A stretch of DNA of 64,000 nt. Origin: Phorcus lineatus (Eukaryota; Mollusca; Gastropoda; Trochida; Trochidae). This document shows, one piece after another, positions 23,241 through 35,573 of this stretch. How positions within the stretch are numbered: position 1 is the stretch's first letter; each line of letters begins with the position of its first letter. The translations under genes were made by a program, and so were the position numbers. Below the pieces are notes generated by a model. It saw only the letters and a program-made list of their open reading frames with translations. It searched no databases and was not told the DNA's origin. Location of the stretch: NCBI GenBank assembly GCA_921293015.1, contig OV121092.1:27637264-27701263 (forward strand), given 5' to 3'.

Positions 23241-24996
23241 TGTTAAGACAATGATAGGAGAAAGATAAACAAAGCTGAAGGAAAAGAAAGGCAAAAATAT
23301 ATGCTCATACAGAGAAAAAGAGACATAACGGTCGAATATGTACAACTAAGAGACAGACGGGTTGGGAAGGAAATTTGGACGGTAGAACTTAGACAAACGG
23401 TTAGGCACATTAGAATTAACAGATAGAGAAACCTTTGAATAAGACTGGCAATGATGAGTTTAAGATAATGTGAATAATGATAATAAAAGTATGTTAAAAG
23501 GACCACTAAATAGGGAAAAAAAAAGTTAAAATAGAGACACAAGTTTACGATCAAATAGTTGTAAAGATGGGAACAGGGACTAGGAAAAAGCAAATCAGTG
23601 ATTAACTTTTATGTAACTTTAAAGGCAAAGAATGGTCAAGAAGTGAAAAAAATTAGTTATTTATTCAGGCAGATTGCAAAATTTACCATACTTGCGATGG
23701 ATATTTCAAGAAAAAGCGCAACATATAGCACTAAATGTGTCCGTTGGTATGTCAATTTAACCAGCAATAACTTGAAATGGCTGAGATCCTTTATGGTATC
23801 CTTGCTTTAAAACTGTGTAGAAACAATATGAGAAATGATGATTGTAATAAAGGAGCTTACACGATTCTCATCACTAAACTAACGTGTCATCTTAGTCAAC
23901 ATCCGTCCGCTTGCAACCCCCTATTCCCCTATTCAACGTACGCTGTGACAAAATCGACAAATTATATGGGTAATGCACTTACGTTGGTTTGATTTCAATC
24001 TATACTAACCAGTAGTATAAAATAAAAATGTTAAAATAAAGCTCTCTTTACATGACATGCCCTCCATCTATTGGACCCATTAAGTCAGTAGCAGCGCTTT
24101 GATCTAACCAACTTGCGTTGGTCGAAGGTAGTCACACAGGAAATCCAAACTTAGGATAGATTCGTCAAAGACAAACATTTGTTTAATGCCGTTTTTCGGG
24201 ATTACAAGTACAGAGAACAAATACTTGGACAACTAGAACTGAATACTGAGTTCATGTTGCCAGAACGAAAATAATCCTTTAAATGAAAATGAAGTAGCTT
24301 TACTACAGTAAATATCAGTAAGTAAAAATTACCCGCCTGAACTGTCTGGGTTCAAATCTACCATGATTTGTCTCTGAATGGTGAAACTGTATACCCATGC
24401 AGGCGGACGATTTTGCGTATAAGCCAGTTGCCAGCCAGTTTAATGAATAAATTATATGTATCGAAAAACTTTCATGTATGTATATGCAAATTCAAACATG
24501 CATATCAATAGAGAAGCAAGACATTTCAACATAGTAATGGACAACAAATGGACAGAGTATATTTGAATTACAAAAAAACACAAATTATTCATTGATGGAC
24601 ATTATAATCTGTAGATGAACATGATACTTTTTTCAAAATGTTTCGAAATTGTTCGAAAAACTATTAACAGTACTTCTAACAGATTACTCCACATTCACAG
24701 GTTTTTGTAAAAAGTATGATTATAATCATTTCCAGGTTCAGATGTTTGAATTGTCATTTTACATTTTAAAAAATAATTCGCTTTTATCAATAAGAACAAG
24801 CTAAATCAAGATTCACTTTGAATTCGAATGTTAATGTATTATAACTAAAAAACTGATGATGTTTATATTCATAGATTATGTTGTTCACTTCATAAATTGT
24901 CTATTGTGATGTCCCTATGAAAGTTATATACAAAAATTTAAACTTCCACGTAATAAGACTTTTAAAAACATTATGAATATAAGAACATTTCGAATA

Positions 24997-26499
24997 AACT
25001 AACGGGCAAAAGAAACGACACCATGCATAATTGTTTAATAAATGACTTAATGATGAATTATTTATTTAATTTCTGTTTTGAAAACAGATGAATAGTCTAT
25101 CAGACAACCAACATTTGAAGTGTTTGCGGTAAACGTGCAAAGTAAAGCCTCCAAAAGTGCAAGCATGAAATTGTCCTGAATTCGATCAGCAACTCAGAAT
25201 GGAAAAGTCACATCAACAAGTTTGTCAGTACATGTATCTTGTATGGCCGCCACGGGCCTCGATGTATGCCCGAACTCGACGTCGTGCTGAGAATATCAGA
25301 CGTGAGACGACACGGTCTGATATTCTCTGCCATTCCTCCCTAAGGGTTTGGGCAAGCTCTTAGCGATTTCATGGAACAACAGCTCTTGACCTGACTTGAC
25401 GCCCCAAATGGTCCCATTAGTGTTCGATAGGTGACAAGTCAAGTTATCTGGCAGGCCATGGCAACACGTTGATGTTGTTCCTCTGCAGAAAGTCTCGGAC
25501 ATTACGTGCAGTATTGGGACGTAAAGAGCGTTCTGTTGTTGTGTTGCTGCAGGAATGGTAGGAGAACTTGGCGTAGAATCTGATTGTGGTACCTCTCTGC
25601 GTTGAGATTCCCATCAACCACAACAGGATCAATCTTCCCTTTTCCGGAAATTCCGCCCCACACCATTACGCTGCCACCGCCAAAGGGTTCCACAGTCTCT
25701 ATACAGCAACGTCGCCAACGTTTACCACGTCGTCGATACACCCGTCCTCTACCATCGTTCGTGTACAATTGGAACCTGCTTTCATCCGAAAGGATTACCT
25801 TTCGCCAGTTCTTGGCCTTCCATTGCCGAACGTTACGTGCCCAAAGGAGACGTTAACGTTGATGTTGACGTGTCAGGTGCACGCCTCGGTTTGGTCTGTA
25901 GGCGCGGATACCATACTGTCTGAGACGTCACTGGCAACTGTTCTTCGACTGACAGCATCAAGCCCAATCGCCGTTGATTCCGTCACTGTCAGGAAACGGT
26001 TCCTCAGATGAAGAATTCTTAAATGGCGGTCCTCGTTGGCGGTTGTAATGCGGTGTCTTCCACTCCTCGGCAAGTCCACTGTCCTCCCCGTCTGCCTGTA
26101 GCGTCTTATCAGCCTGGTGATGGTAATACGGCTGCAGCCTTGGGTTGTAGCTACGTGTACGTTGCACCATCTGCACCAATCCGACGGCTTTCTCTCTTTC
26201 TTCTGGCGATAATTAATCTTCCCATGTTTCTTGGTGCAGTTGAAGTAGTGGTATGTCGTTGAGTGATCCGACACATCTTTTATATCCAAATAATGCACGT
26301 GCAACACGTTATTTTGATCAAACAAATTCAAGCTTTAATACAGTTTTACGGGAACGAATCGCCAAAACACAACAATTTTCGTGAATCATATGACTACTGA
26401 AATAAGAACATCATTTCCATGTCGAGTTTTTAATTTTCACCGCTTTCTTAACAAAATATTCAATCTTGCAATTTGGAATCTTTCTTTTGCCCGTTAGTT
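24997..26499 (-). mobile_element. Tc1-like DNA transposon, 1.5 kb, TA-flanked
   Basis: The ends are exact 19-bp inverted repeats (AACTAACGGGCAAAAGAAA at 24997-25015; complement at 26481-26499). Each is flanked by TA (24995-24996 and 26500-26501), the Tc1/mariner target duplication. The termini resemble those of element 1 (AACT, then AACG, then CAAAAGAAA), so the two belong to related families. A degraded transposase fills the interior on the minus strand. Confidence 0.95.
25225..26225 (-). pseudogene. Tc1-like transposase, several frameshifts
   Basis: Read on the minus strand, the helix-turn-helix part is visible (GCSRITITRLIRRYRQTGRT, then a Pro-Arg-Ser-Gly-Arg linker and NEDRHLRILHLRNRF). 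The catalytic domain follows with the first Asp in ILSDESRFQL and the VYRRRGKRWRRCC segment, then GGGSVMVWGGISGKGKIDP. The second catalytic Asp motif (usually QDNARPH) is deleted; only PNTARNVRDFLQRNN remains. Frame changes follow at WPAR and again near the C-terminus, which ends with Gly-Gly-His-Thr-Arg-Tyr at about 25228. A frameshift also lies near the N-terminal ERKPSDW. The gene is dead. Confidence 0.92.
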
Positions 26500-27676
26500 T
26501 ATATCTAAAATTGCATTGAATGATTATAATTTCAGAAAGTGTTACAAGTCAAAATTGGATGTGTTCACCTAGGCCAAGTGTGAACAATGTACCGGGTAAT
26601 TGGATTATTTCGCGTCCGTTGAATATTTTTGTAGAAAGCAAATATAATTTGGCATGGCACTAACGTGTGATCTTTTACTTTTCACCTGATTTATCAAGTA
26701 TTCATAAAACTTTCAGTTGTTTGATTGTTTGAAAAACGATTCCCAGATGTACCGTATATGATTACTGTAAGGGGAATATATCAAGGAATCAACTTCCTAA
26801 ATAAATCTTGACATCTAACTAGAAATATTGAAAATGAAGACCAAAAAATAACTTTCAATACTTATTCAGCGTTTTGTCATCCAGCTTAAAGTGCAATACA
26901 AACGTCAATATCACAAAGGGTCATGAAACATTTTTGTGAATGATAAGTGTTGATGCGACATTTGAATATCTTTAAAATGCCATTCTACATTTAATTAGAT
27001 ATGAACCAATATTCCAGTACATGAAATAAAAGGAAACGAAAATGATATCCCCAATGTTAAGCATGTAGAACAATTAAGTTACACTTCTTATACATCGCAT
27101 ATATGGTAAAGGAAGATTAATACTGGATATTTCAGATGAATAAGGAAATTACGTTACCAAAAAACCCAACATCTTTAGCTATTAAACGACACAAGCTGAC
27201 TATAACGTACAATGTATACAAGAGGAGAATATATGAAAGCTTACAGTTTTCCTTTCGGAAAATTTTAGTACAACATAATTCATGGATACGAATGAAGATA
27301 CAAAAGAGGGAAGCACTCGAAAATGTAAAAAAATATACTTTACAATCAAACATTTTCCCAATTCCTTCTTTGCATGTTCAATTTCATAAACTACTGCAAA
27401 GAAAAATACCATAACTGTGTGAGCAAATCAAATAAAAAAGGGTCTTAAAGTAAACTTAACAATGAAAACTGAAAATGTTTTTTTAAATTTCAGTTTATGC
27501 ACAGAAGCTTTTCTGCGATCCATGTACATGGATTGATTTTTTTCAGAGTTGACACATGCAACAGTTTATGAATGCGATATGTTTATCAATGTCATATATA
27601 TATGGAAAGAACGTTTTACTTCAACATGAATTCCTTTCGAATAGTGGACACATTGTATATAAAGGATAGTAAACGA

Positions 27677-27793
27677 CCTTCCATTTAATACTATTTTTTA
27701 TTAAACGAGTTAATGATTCAGTATAAAACGAGCGAAAGCGAGTTTGATACCAAATCATTAACGTGTTTAGTAAAAATAGTATTAAATTGAAGG
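27677..27793. mobile_element. 117-bp palindrome, foldback/MITE-like
   Basis: The left arm starting CCTTCCATTTAATACTATT pairs with the right arm ending AATAGTATTAAATTGAAGG at about 90 percent of positions, centred on GAGCGAAAGCGAG near 27735. Pairing continues weakly outside (GTAAACGACC against GTGTCGTATTC). Related GAGCGAGAGC centres occur at 32466 and 60168 and a GCTTTCGCTC at 3160. This suggests a small hairpin element family with no coding capacity. Confidence 0.65.
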
Positions 27794-29999
27794 AAGTGTC
27801 GTATTCTGTCTATTACTTGACCTCAGTAATCAAGTATGATTGCCTGAAAGTGTACGGAACAATATTATGACGTCATACGTGTAGCGGTATTAAATATTAA
27901 ACTGCAGTATCTTACACGGGCGAGTAATAAGATGTTATTTTTGTAAAGCTCGGAACAGACCATCTGCAATCGCTGTAGTTAATAGGAAAAGTTGGTCCTC
28001 TACTCTGTCTCTCCTATCATCTGAGCCATATTGTACGAAATCATTGCTTGAAAGGAAATAGAAACAAATATTGTCAACATCACAGTCCGTTCTTCTCTAA
28101 TAGATCTAAATGTACACATCTCGTGATTCTGAGGGCATTCAAATCAAAAGGCAAAAATGTTTACCAAAGGATTATTTAAAATGGATGCGTGCAAAACAAG
28201 ATATTTACAGCTGCTTGTTCGATCTTTCTTAGTTTACGCTACAACTTATAACAAAAAAGCAAAACAGTTAATGAATTTTATTAACAAGTCCAACAAGCAG
28301 ACTTTTTACATACATTCATTTAAGTTTCTAAGTGTCAATGGCTCCTCTAGTCTGCGAGGCCTATGAGGAAATATAATTGTTAAGCAACCGAGACAGTATG
28401 TTGTTTTCGTGGTTAAATACACTGCTTCCGATCTAAAGTGACTGTTAAAACGATGTGAATAGATAGACGTAACATGTTTTGTCGACACAATGTTTCTAAG
28501 GTTTGTAATCTAAAACAAGTTTATGCTATCTCTCTGATAGAAGGTAAGATTACTGTTTTGAATATCTTTACTTGCACGTAATGTTCGAGGTAAAAAGTGA
28601 AACTGAAAGTCCCCTTACTTGACAATCCCTTTGTCTCTCAGACATCAGCTATGCAGAGACCAATCAGAGAAGGGTTTGGATCTATCTGCAACTTTCTTTA
28701 ACCAATAATACTCAAACTGGTAGCTGGAGCTAATATATATAATAATGTTTGTGTCAGCTACCGTTTTCTTTTTTTACAAAGAAATATTGATGACAACACA
28801 TTTCAGAACGTATTACACATACGTCAATGATGGCATATTTTCCAGAAACGTTTTAGGCAATAATCAAGACTTGCAAACAAAATCCGTGAACTGATACCTC
28901 CAAATAGAAGGCTATTTTAACATCAAAGAAGACATATCAACCTTATTCCTATGGCATGTTATGACTGAAGTTGCATTATCTAAAAGTTCATCAAGCCAAC
29001 GCGTAGAATATCCAGCTGCCCCTCAGCGTACGTGATATACAATCTGCCCACTAACTTAAAACTTTCCCTTTGATGTGTATATTTATCAAAATGAGAAAGT
29101 GACTGATATAAGTTTTGATTTCTATGTCCCCAAACGATTTTGAAGTTGTAAAAGTTTAACAATTGGGATTACATGAACAATCAAGCTTATTTTAAACATT
29201 AATAAATGTGTTTTACCACTTGATAGGGGTACAGCTGACTGGATTAGTTTATATATGATAAGCTTTTTTTGCTTTGAATACTTACGTTGATTCGTGTAAT
29301 TGTAATGATTAGTAATTGGTATGACGCATCTTATATATCAATTTCCATTCTCACTGGCTCATTTTATTCAAAGCAGTTTGTAAGCATTAAGGGACTGTCT
29401 CATTGCTTTCCCTTTTTATACTCACATGTATACTACACTGGAAATATAGACATGGTTAACGTTATAAAGTGTCCTTGACGTGGTTTATAATTTCCAAAAC
29501 AATGTACATCATTATCTAAAATATATTTTTTACCAAGCGAACTCGTCAAGTTTAACATGTTCATTTGACATGTATGGGTGATTTATCTGCGCCTTGAAAG
29601 TTCTATATGATGTGCAACACAATATAGCTGTGCTCTAGATACAAAGAATTGAGCCAATATCCAACTTAAAGATGCATGAAACATAATGTGGAAGAAAGTT
29701 TTAATAATTGTGATGGCAAAGAGTGTATGCCTTTTCACCAGTGCACTGTTACAAATGCACTTCTATGATAAAGCTTTCATTGCAACTTCAATCCTAATCG
29801 ATTGGTGTTCTAACTATAACATATTGTTAATAATTCTGTGTGCAATGATCATCTGTTTCTTCTTTAGAACTTCTTTTATAAAAATATTACAGACAAATAT
29901 TTTCAACCATGAAAAGAGCTAAAGCCTTTATTATTTTACAGAATAAAATACAAGTACAAGACATGTAATGTTGACAGTCCCGGAAGTACTAGTCGACAT

Positions 30000-30850
30000 C
30001 CTTATGTCACACTTTGGAGTCTCAGGATCCAGAAGTACCAAAGTCGAAATACAATGCAGGCAATTACTGATATATTTTTTTCTGTGACATAAACTTTTTA
30101 ATAAGCATATTATGATTGATAGAATAGTTTCAAACTGCGTCCGATAAGCATATTAATAAGCACTAATAGTTACTATTGAAAGTATTGTCTAATACTCTTA
30201 AATAGTCAGTATCATAAAATATATATCATATATGTGTTTTTGTCAAAACATTTTTTATTCCAACTATAACGTATTACAGAACATGAATTGAAATTAAACT
30301 CAAATTTGATATAAAGTAGTAAACGTTAGCTTAAAAAGTGTATTGACAATTCGGTCCAAGGATCAATCAGCTCAAGTCAACATATCACTAAGAATTTTTT
30401 CAAAAGTGCCAGCATGGTGATGTACAAATGTACAACATGATCATAAAGAACAACCAAAAATAAATACATAGATGATTACTTAAGAGACAAACGAGATATT
30501 ACACATTTGATAGAAATGGGTTTAAGAGAAGAGACCATCTCGAAAGGGAACAACAGAAACATCAAACAAGATTCAGTACGGTTGGGTGAAAGTTGTAGTT
30601 TTTTTACGGATATCTTTAGCCCTAAGATAAAAAAAAACGAAAATCACACTTTACAAGAATGCTGTTGAATATGAGTATAGTGATAAAAATTTTTTAATGC
30701 AAACATCAAACTGAATTCATGTGTCACAGTTGGAAAATTTCGACACAAGACTTGGTTTCAGTATATTGGTGAACTCAAAACCTAGATTAAGATCTTTCAT
30801 AAAAACAATCAAGGCATCCCTTTATCCTATATCAGAGTGATGAAACCTTG
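30000..30850. other. Non-coding, junction between copies 2 and 3
   Basis: A GC-richer patch at 29980-30060 contains GGAAGTACTAG and AGAAGTACCAAAG. No gene was recognised. Confidence 0.35.
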
Positions 30851-32391
30851 TCTAAAATAAATATTGTCTAGAGGTTATATAAAACATTTTGAATGCTAAA
30901 TCATTAGTTATTTGATCGTATTATTTACTATTTTAACAATAACATTTATACATAATCTGCACAAACAATTACCCACAACACCAAGTCTCAAATACATCTG
31001 ATATGATTAGTAATCATAAAGGATTATCGATGTGACTTGAATCACTATTATCGAATTATGTGTAATTTGCAGACCGTTGTGGTTGCTATATATGTGTTCT
31101 TCAATACAAGATTAATATCTTTAAACAGTCTTACGTGATCATTACTCTCTTAGTCTTAAAGTAACCTGAACATTTAATTAAAGGAAGAGAAACATGAAAA
31201 AGTCTTTTTTTACAGGATCCCACTGAAGGAGAAAATGATTCATTCACATGTTTTATGCAGAATATCCTGATATTATAAGCCTATCTCATCATGATAGAGC
31301 CAGTTCTGATTTATCGGCGAAAGGTAAATAAGAAGAATCTAAGGACATATTTACTAAATGTTGGCATATTTTCATAAACGTTAGATATAAATACAAACAA
31401 TACCATTATCCCTAAGCTGATACTTCAAAAGGAAAAACGTACTTTAACATAAAACAATACTTAAATGACCTTAACCTGAAAAGACATAAAGTTATTTCGC
31501 GTTCAAATTAACTCTCACCATACACACACAATCTGCACAATAAATCAAAAGTTTATGTGCCTATAAGACATTTTGTATACCTATTTGATAAGCAAGCTGG
31601 GGTTAGATCAAATAAATAATTATATGTGTAAGATATAAAATATGATTTTGATAACTGGTAATGCTCTATACAAATATCATTAATGTTAAATAATTTGCTT
31701 AATCATTAACCAAAGAAATATTTTATCAACTTCACAGCAGTGTCTAGACATTAAAGAACGGCCTCTCTGCTTTCAGTTGATTTCTTCCTTCGAATGATCT
31801 CATATTATTGTAAAGTATTAATAGGTTTAAAGCATTCTGTGAACAAAAGTGAATATGATAATCATCACTCTTCTTGACGTTGTTCAGAATAAAACAAAGA
31901 GAAGTGTCATGTTAATTCATATATTCTATCAAGTGAAAGTTATAGGTATGATATGCTTTATCTTAATGCGAACCTGTTTGATCCGCCATTTGTTATCCCT
32001 CGCAACAACGTTACAACTTTGTAACTAATCCACTATTTTGATTAAGCCTTAACTTGAAGAGGACAAACTTTGTTTTCATGTGTCATGTTTAATTATTTTC
32101 ATCTTTCAATCTTTATTTCGGGGGAGAGGAAACAGATTTACGAGGTCCTTTCAGGATCATTTTGTAAAATGTTAAGCTTTTTGATATTAACTTTTGAGTT
32201 TTGAAAATTGTGGCGAGTCATGTCTTAATCATATTTCGTTCTCTCTTAATTTTCTTGTAACCGATTAAATCAAACCCAGTGAACAGGATATATGAAGGCC
32301 AATTAAAAAAACACAGTAAGAAGACTTCAGCGATTCTGTGTTCACTGGCTCATATAATGCTTCTATTTGTTCATCATTAAACAAGCACAGA

Positions 32392-32476
32392 CATAGAGGA
32401 TATTATCGGACGAGGCGTGTCATATTACTTTTACAAAATGAGTTTGCATTTTTCTATTACCTGAGCGAGAGCATGC
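32392..32476. repeat. Dispersed short element, copy a
   Basis: GTGTCATAT(T/G)AC, AATGAGT and TTTTT(C/G)TATTACC(T/C)GAGCGAGAGC are shared with 60100-60180. The GAGCGAGAGC core links it to the palindrome family at 27.7 kb. Confidence 0.5.
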
Positions 32477-34355
32477 TTTTCGCTAAAGTCATATTTCAAA
32501 CTTCCGACTGTAAGAGTGTCTTAAATGCAGATTCGTTTCAATCAAAAACGCATGGAAATATTCATAAAATGTCCCGCTACCCTTTCGACAGCCCGCCACA
32601 GTGACGCCACAGGAGATGACATTAGACTCCTTCTCTGTTTTCGTGAATGAATTTCAAAAGTGATATGAGATATAAATCAGCAAACTAATAGTAAGGAATT
32701 TGTAATATTATAGTCATAGAAAAACCTTGATTTCATGATACATGCTTTTATTTCCTCTAAGATCACGGATGATGAGGTTGAGTAATGCATGTTTGATTAT
32801 CACAAGAGAATACAAATGACATACACCTATTTTATTTGGGAAACTTAGAGGAAATAAAACTTCCAAAACACGTGCAACCGCCCCTTTTAGATAGTTCATT
32901 AATATGTTTTGCATTATAGTTATCATGAATGTCAAGTAATAAAGCTCAAACAATCATAATAGTATTATTGTTGTGAATTTCCTTGTTGCGAAACTTTTAT
33001 CTAATGAATAAGTCACTTATAATAACATGAAATCCTTACAATGACGATTAAACAAGTCCTTGTTTTAATCTTCTCTTCATTTGAGTAATCGCTAAATTCC
33101 TTCATTATGGATTTGAAATCAACGTTAGAAGATTTTAATTTCAAGACAAATGTTAAAAATTACTCTGTTGTTGTAATCGGGTTTTGAATGCAATTTGGTC
33201 CAATTTAAACTGAATGGCCAAATAAAGGATTTTTTAAAGTCATCAGCAAATGACATTCAGCAGCAGATTTTCATGACTCTTACAAACATGTTCTTAAAAA
33301 GATCTACCACTCTCGAACACACTCCTAGCATTGATTTGTCAAAGTGTTTAATTTTGCTCTTAATGAATGCAAAATTGAAAGGGGTTTGGAAATCTTAGTT
33401 TTTTCAGTCCATTTCATCACATCTTCGAAATTTTAACTTTCACTGATAGACAATTTTTCTCATTATTACTAATAGCAAGTTGATGTAAAACAATTATCTG
33501 GAAAAGGATCTTTCAAGTTCAAGGACTATTACGAAAGTAATTCATTAAAATTCATAGCCAGTTAGTTTATAACAATTTACCATTACAAGAACTTAACGTG
33601 AATCACTCTGTATCACTTAATGATAAATGATTAACTCTGAGATCTACTTTAATCCCAAAATGAAATTAAGAATGAATAAAATCATATTTTTTTACAAGGA
33701 TTAAAAAATGATGCCATTTTACATTAAGACTATGTTGTTATCTTAAACATGGTGTGATGAATATCTTGATTTGAATAGGTTAAAGATCTCAAGTCCTAAA
33801 GATCTTATTTTCGGTTAACTTCATTAATCGTTTGCTCTGATAATTGAAACTGGAAAGGCGTTCAAGCTATGGGTACCATTGATATCAATTAACTTTGCTT
33901 TCAACTTTACTTAATTACTCTTACCACTTTCTCGAATGGTTAAACTGCATTAACATTGCATTCTTTGTCTTGTCAATTTATCCGTTCTTCATGGCTGCTG
34001 GTTGGAATTGCTTCCAAAAGAGTTTGTGGGTTGTTGATTTTTTTCTGCAGACATGTAGTTCTTATGTTGCAAGTGGCATCGGTGGTTGAAATTACTTACT
34101 GTTCTTTACCATTTCAAAACCATGCCTTCTGTACTTAGGACAGTGATGAATGTACCGCCATGCAATAATATGTGATGAAAACATGAGGTCAAACTTCGTG
34201 ATTAAAATGTGCTGGCCATGTAAATATATGTAAGTGTTTATTTTTTTACTTTTAACTTAGCCATTACCTTATTATAATTAAAGGCAAGTGGAACAGATTA
34301 ATTTGTCAAAACCGTTTAGGTCGTTGCTACTTCGCTTCTGGAGCAGGATCCTCTA

Positions 34356-35573
34356 GTTGGTTGATGTCAAAAAGTTTTGAGCCTTACACAGAAAGAGCTA
34401 AATATATTTCAACATAGTTCCCTTCCAACTCTACACATTTGTTCCATCGAGTTTGCCAATCAGTGATACCTGAACGGTAGAATTCTAAATCTTGGTCCCC
34501 TAAAATACCTCCACAGTAGCAGTCAATTCCCCATCATCAGCAAATCTCTGGCCACGAAGGTGTTTTTTCAGTTTGGAAAAGAGATGGAAATCACTTAGAG
34601 CCAGAAGTGGAGAATAGGGTGGGGAGGAAGGAGTTCATAGACACACTAGTGCACAGTTTCCATTGCAACTCGGCTGGTGTAGATTGACGCATTATCCTGG
34701 TGAATGAGAATTCCACAACGGATGTTGCCGCGGCGTTTGTCCGTGATGGATTGGCGCACTTGCTTCAGAAGTTTATCATGATATTCCCCATTCATTGTTC
34801 TTCCATTGGGCAGGTTGTCAATGTTAATCACTCGTTTGTTGTCCCTGAACATGATTGCAATAACCTTATTCGTGGATGTTCTTGGTCTTTGGAGAATTGG
34901 CATGTTTCAATTCCTTTTACTCCAGTTTGATCACCGGATCATAATGATAAAACCATAATAATAAAACCAAGTTTTATCACAGGTGACAACCTGAAAATGA
35001 AAACCTTTTAGTTTGGAATTGTATCACATCAGACAGCTTCATTTCATTAGAAACCATTTTTGGAACCCATCGTGCACATACCTGTGACATGTTGAGTTTG
35101 TTACGAAGTATGCTATGTATGGATCCTTATGACATGCCTGTTGCTTCTTTCTAACTCATGGAGGGAGAGTAATTCAACAATTTCTCAATGTTTTCAGAAT
35201 TTATATTGGTTGATGGTCTCTGTGACTGGGTGGTCATCGTCAAACCTCTCTGCCGCGTTGAAATTGTTTCAACATGCGTTTGTTAGTTGCAACAATATAA
35301 ATCCTCAACATAAACAGTAGTCAATCGCTCTTCAATCTGTTTAGCAGATTGACCCTCTGAGGACCAGAAACTTAACCACTGATCTAAATTCTCCATTTTG
35401 GCAATTGACATCGCGGAGGGTCTCCCAAACACGGCGTTGTGTCTCAACAGTTGGAGTCACCTACGTTATTCTTCAATCAATCAATAGCCAATATATCAAT
35501 GTTTATCAGGTTTCATCTATTGTACTGTATGACTCTAATAATTGTGTGAGGCTCAAAACTTTTCGTTATCTCC
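34356..35573 (-). mobile_element. mariner transposon, 1.2 kb, TA-flanked
   Basis: The terminal inverted repeats share AAAAGTTTTGAGCCT and end in TAC(A)C-type sequence at 34369-34389 and 35544-35563, with diverged outermost bases. TA lies on both sides (34354-34355, 35574-35575). The paralogous copy at 43470 reads CTCTAGTATG with no insertion. That matches the joined flanks here and confirms the TA target. Confidence 0.9.
34384..35396 (-). pseudogene. mariner transposase, degraded
   Basis: Minus-strand reading from MENLDQWLSFWSSEGQSAKQ (35396) gives the N-terminal helix-turn-helix domain, broken by frameshifts, then SIHSILRNKLNMSQVCARW and VPKM. The first catalytic Asp is in VVTCDKTWFYYY (family GDETW), the second in HQDNASIYTSRVAM and the third in SPLLALSDFHLF. 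This is the mariner D-D-D arrangement. A stop lies in the DPVIKLE segment and a small duplication of TTATTATTATGGTTTTAT-type sequence follows the first Asp. The C-terminus EGNYVEIYL ends near 34386. Several stops and frame changes make it inactive. Confidence 0.92.

Larger units (their letters stand above)
23240..29900. repeat. Diverged segmental duplicate, copy 2
   Basis: This is the second copy of the segment starting at 18.05 kb, in the same order and orientation, interrupted by Tc1 element 2 at 24997-26499. Anchors are given under copy 1. The shared block near 29310-29480 ends TGTCCTTGACGTGG, close to TGTCCTTGATGTGG at about 22450. No coding sequence is conserved between the copies, which argues that the duplicated material is intergenic or intronic. 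Confidence 0.72.

Noticed and set aside
25586-26011. 141-codon plus-strand frame
   Set aside because: It is the antisense shadow of the Tc1-like transposase relic.
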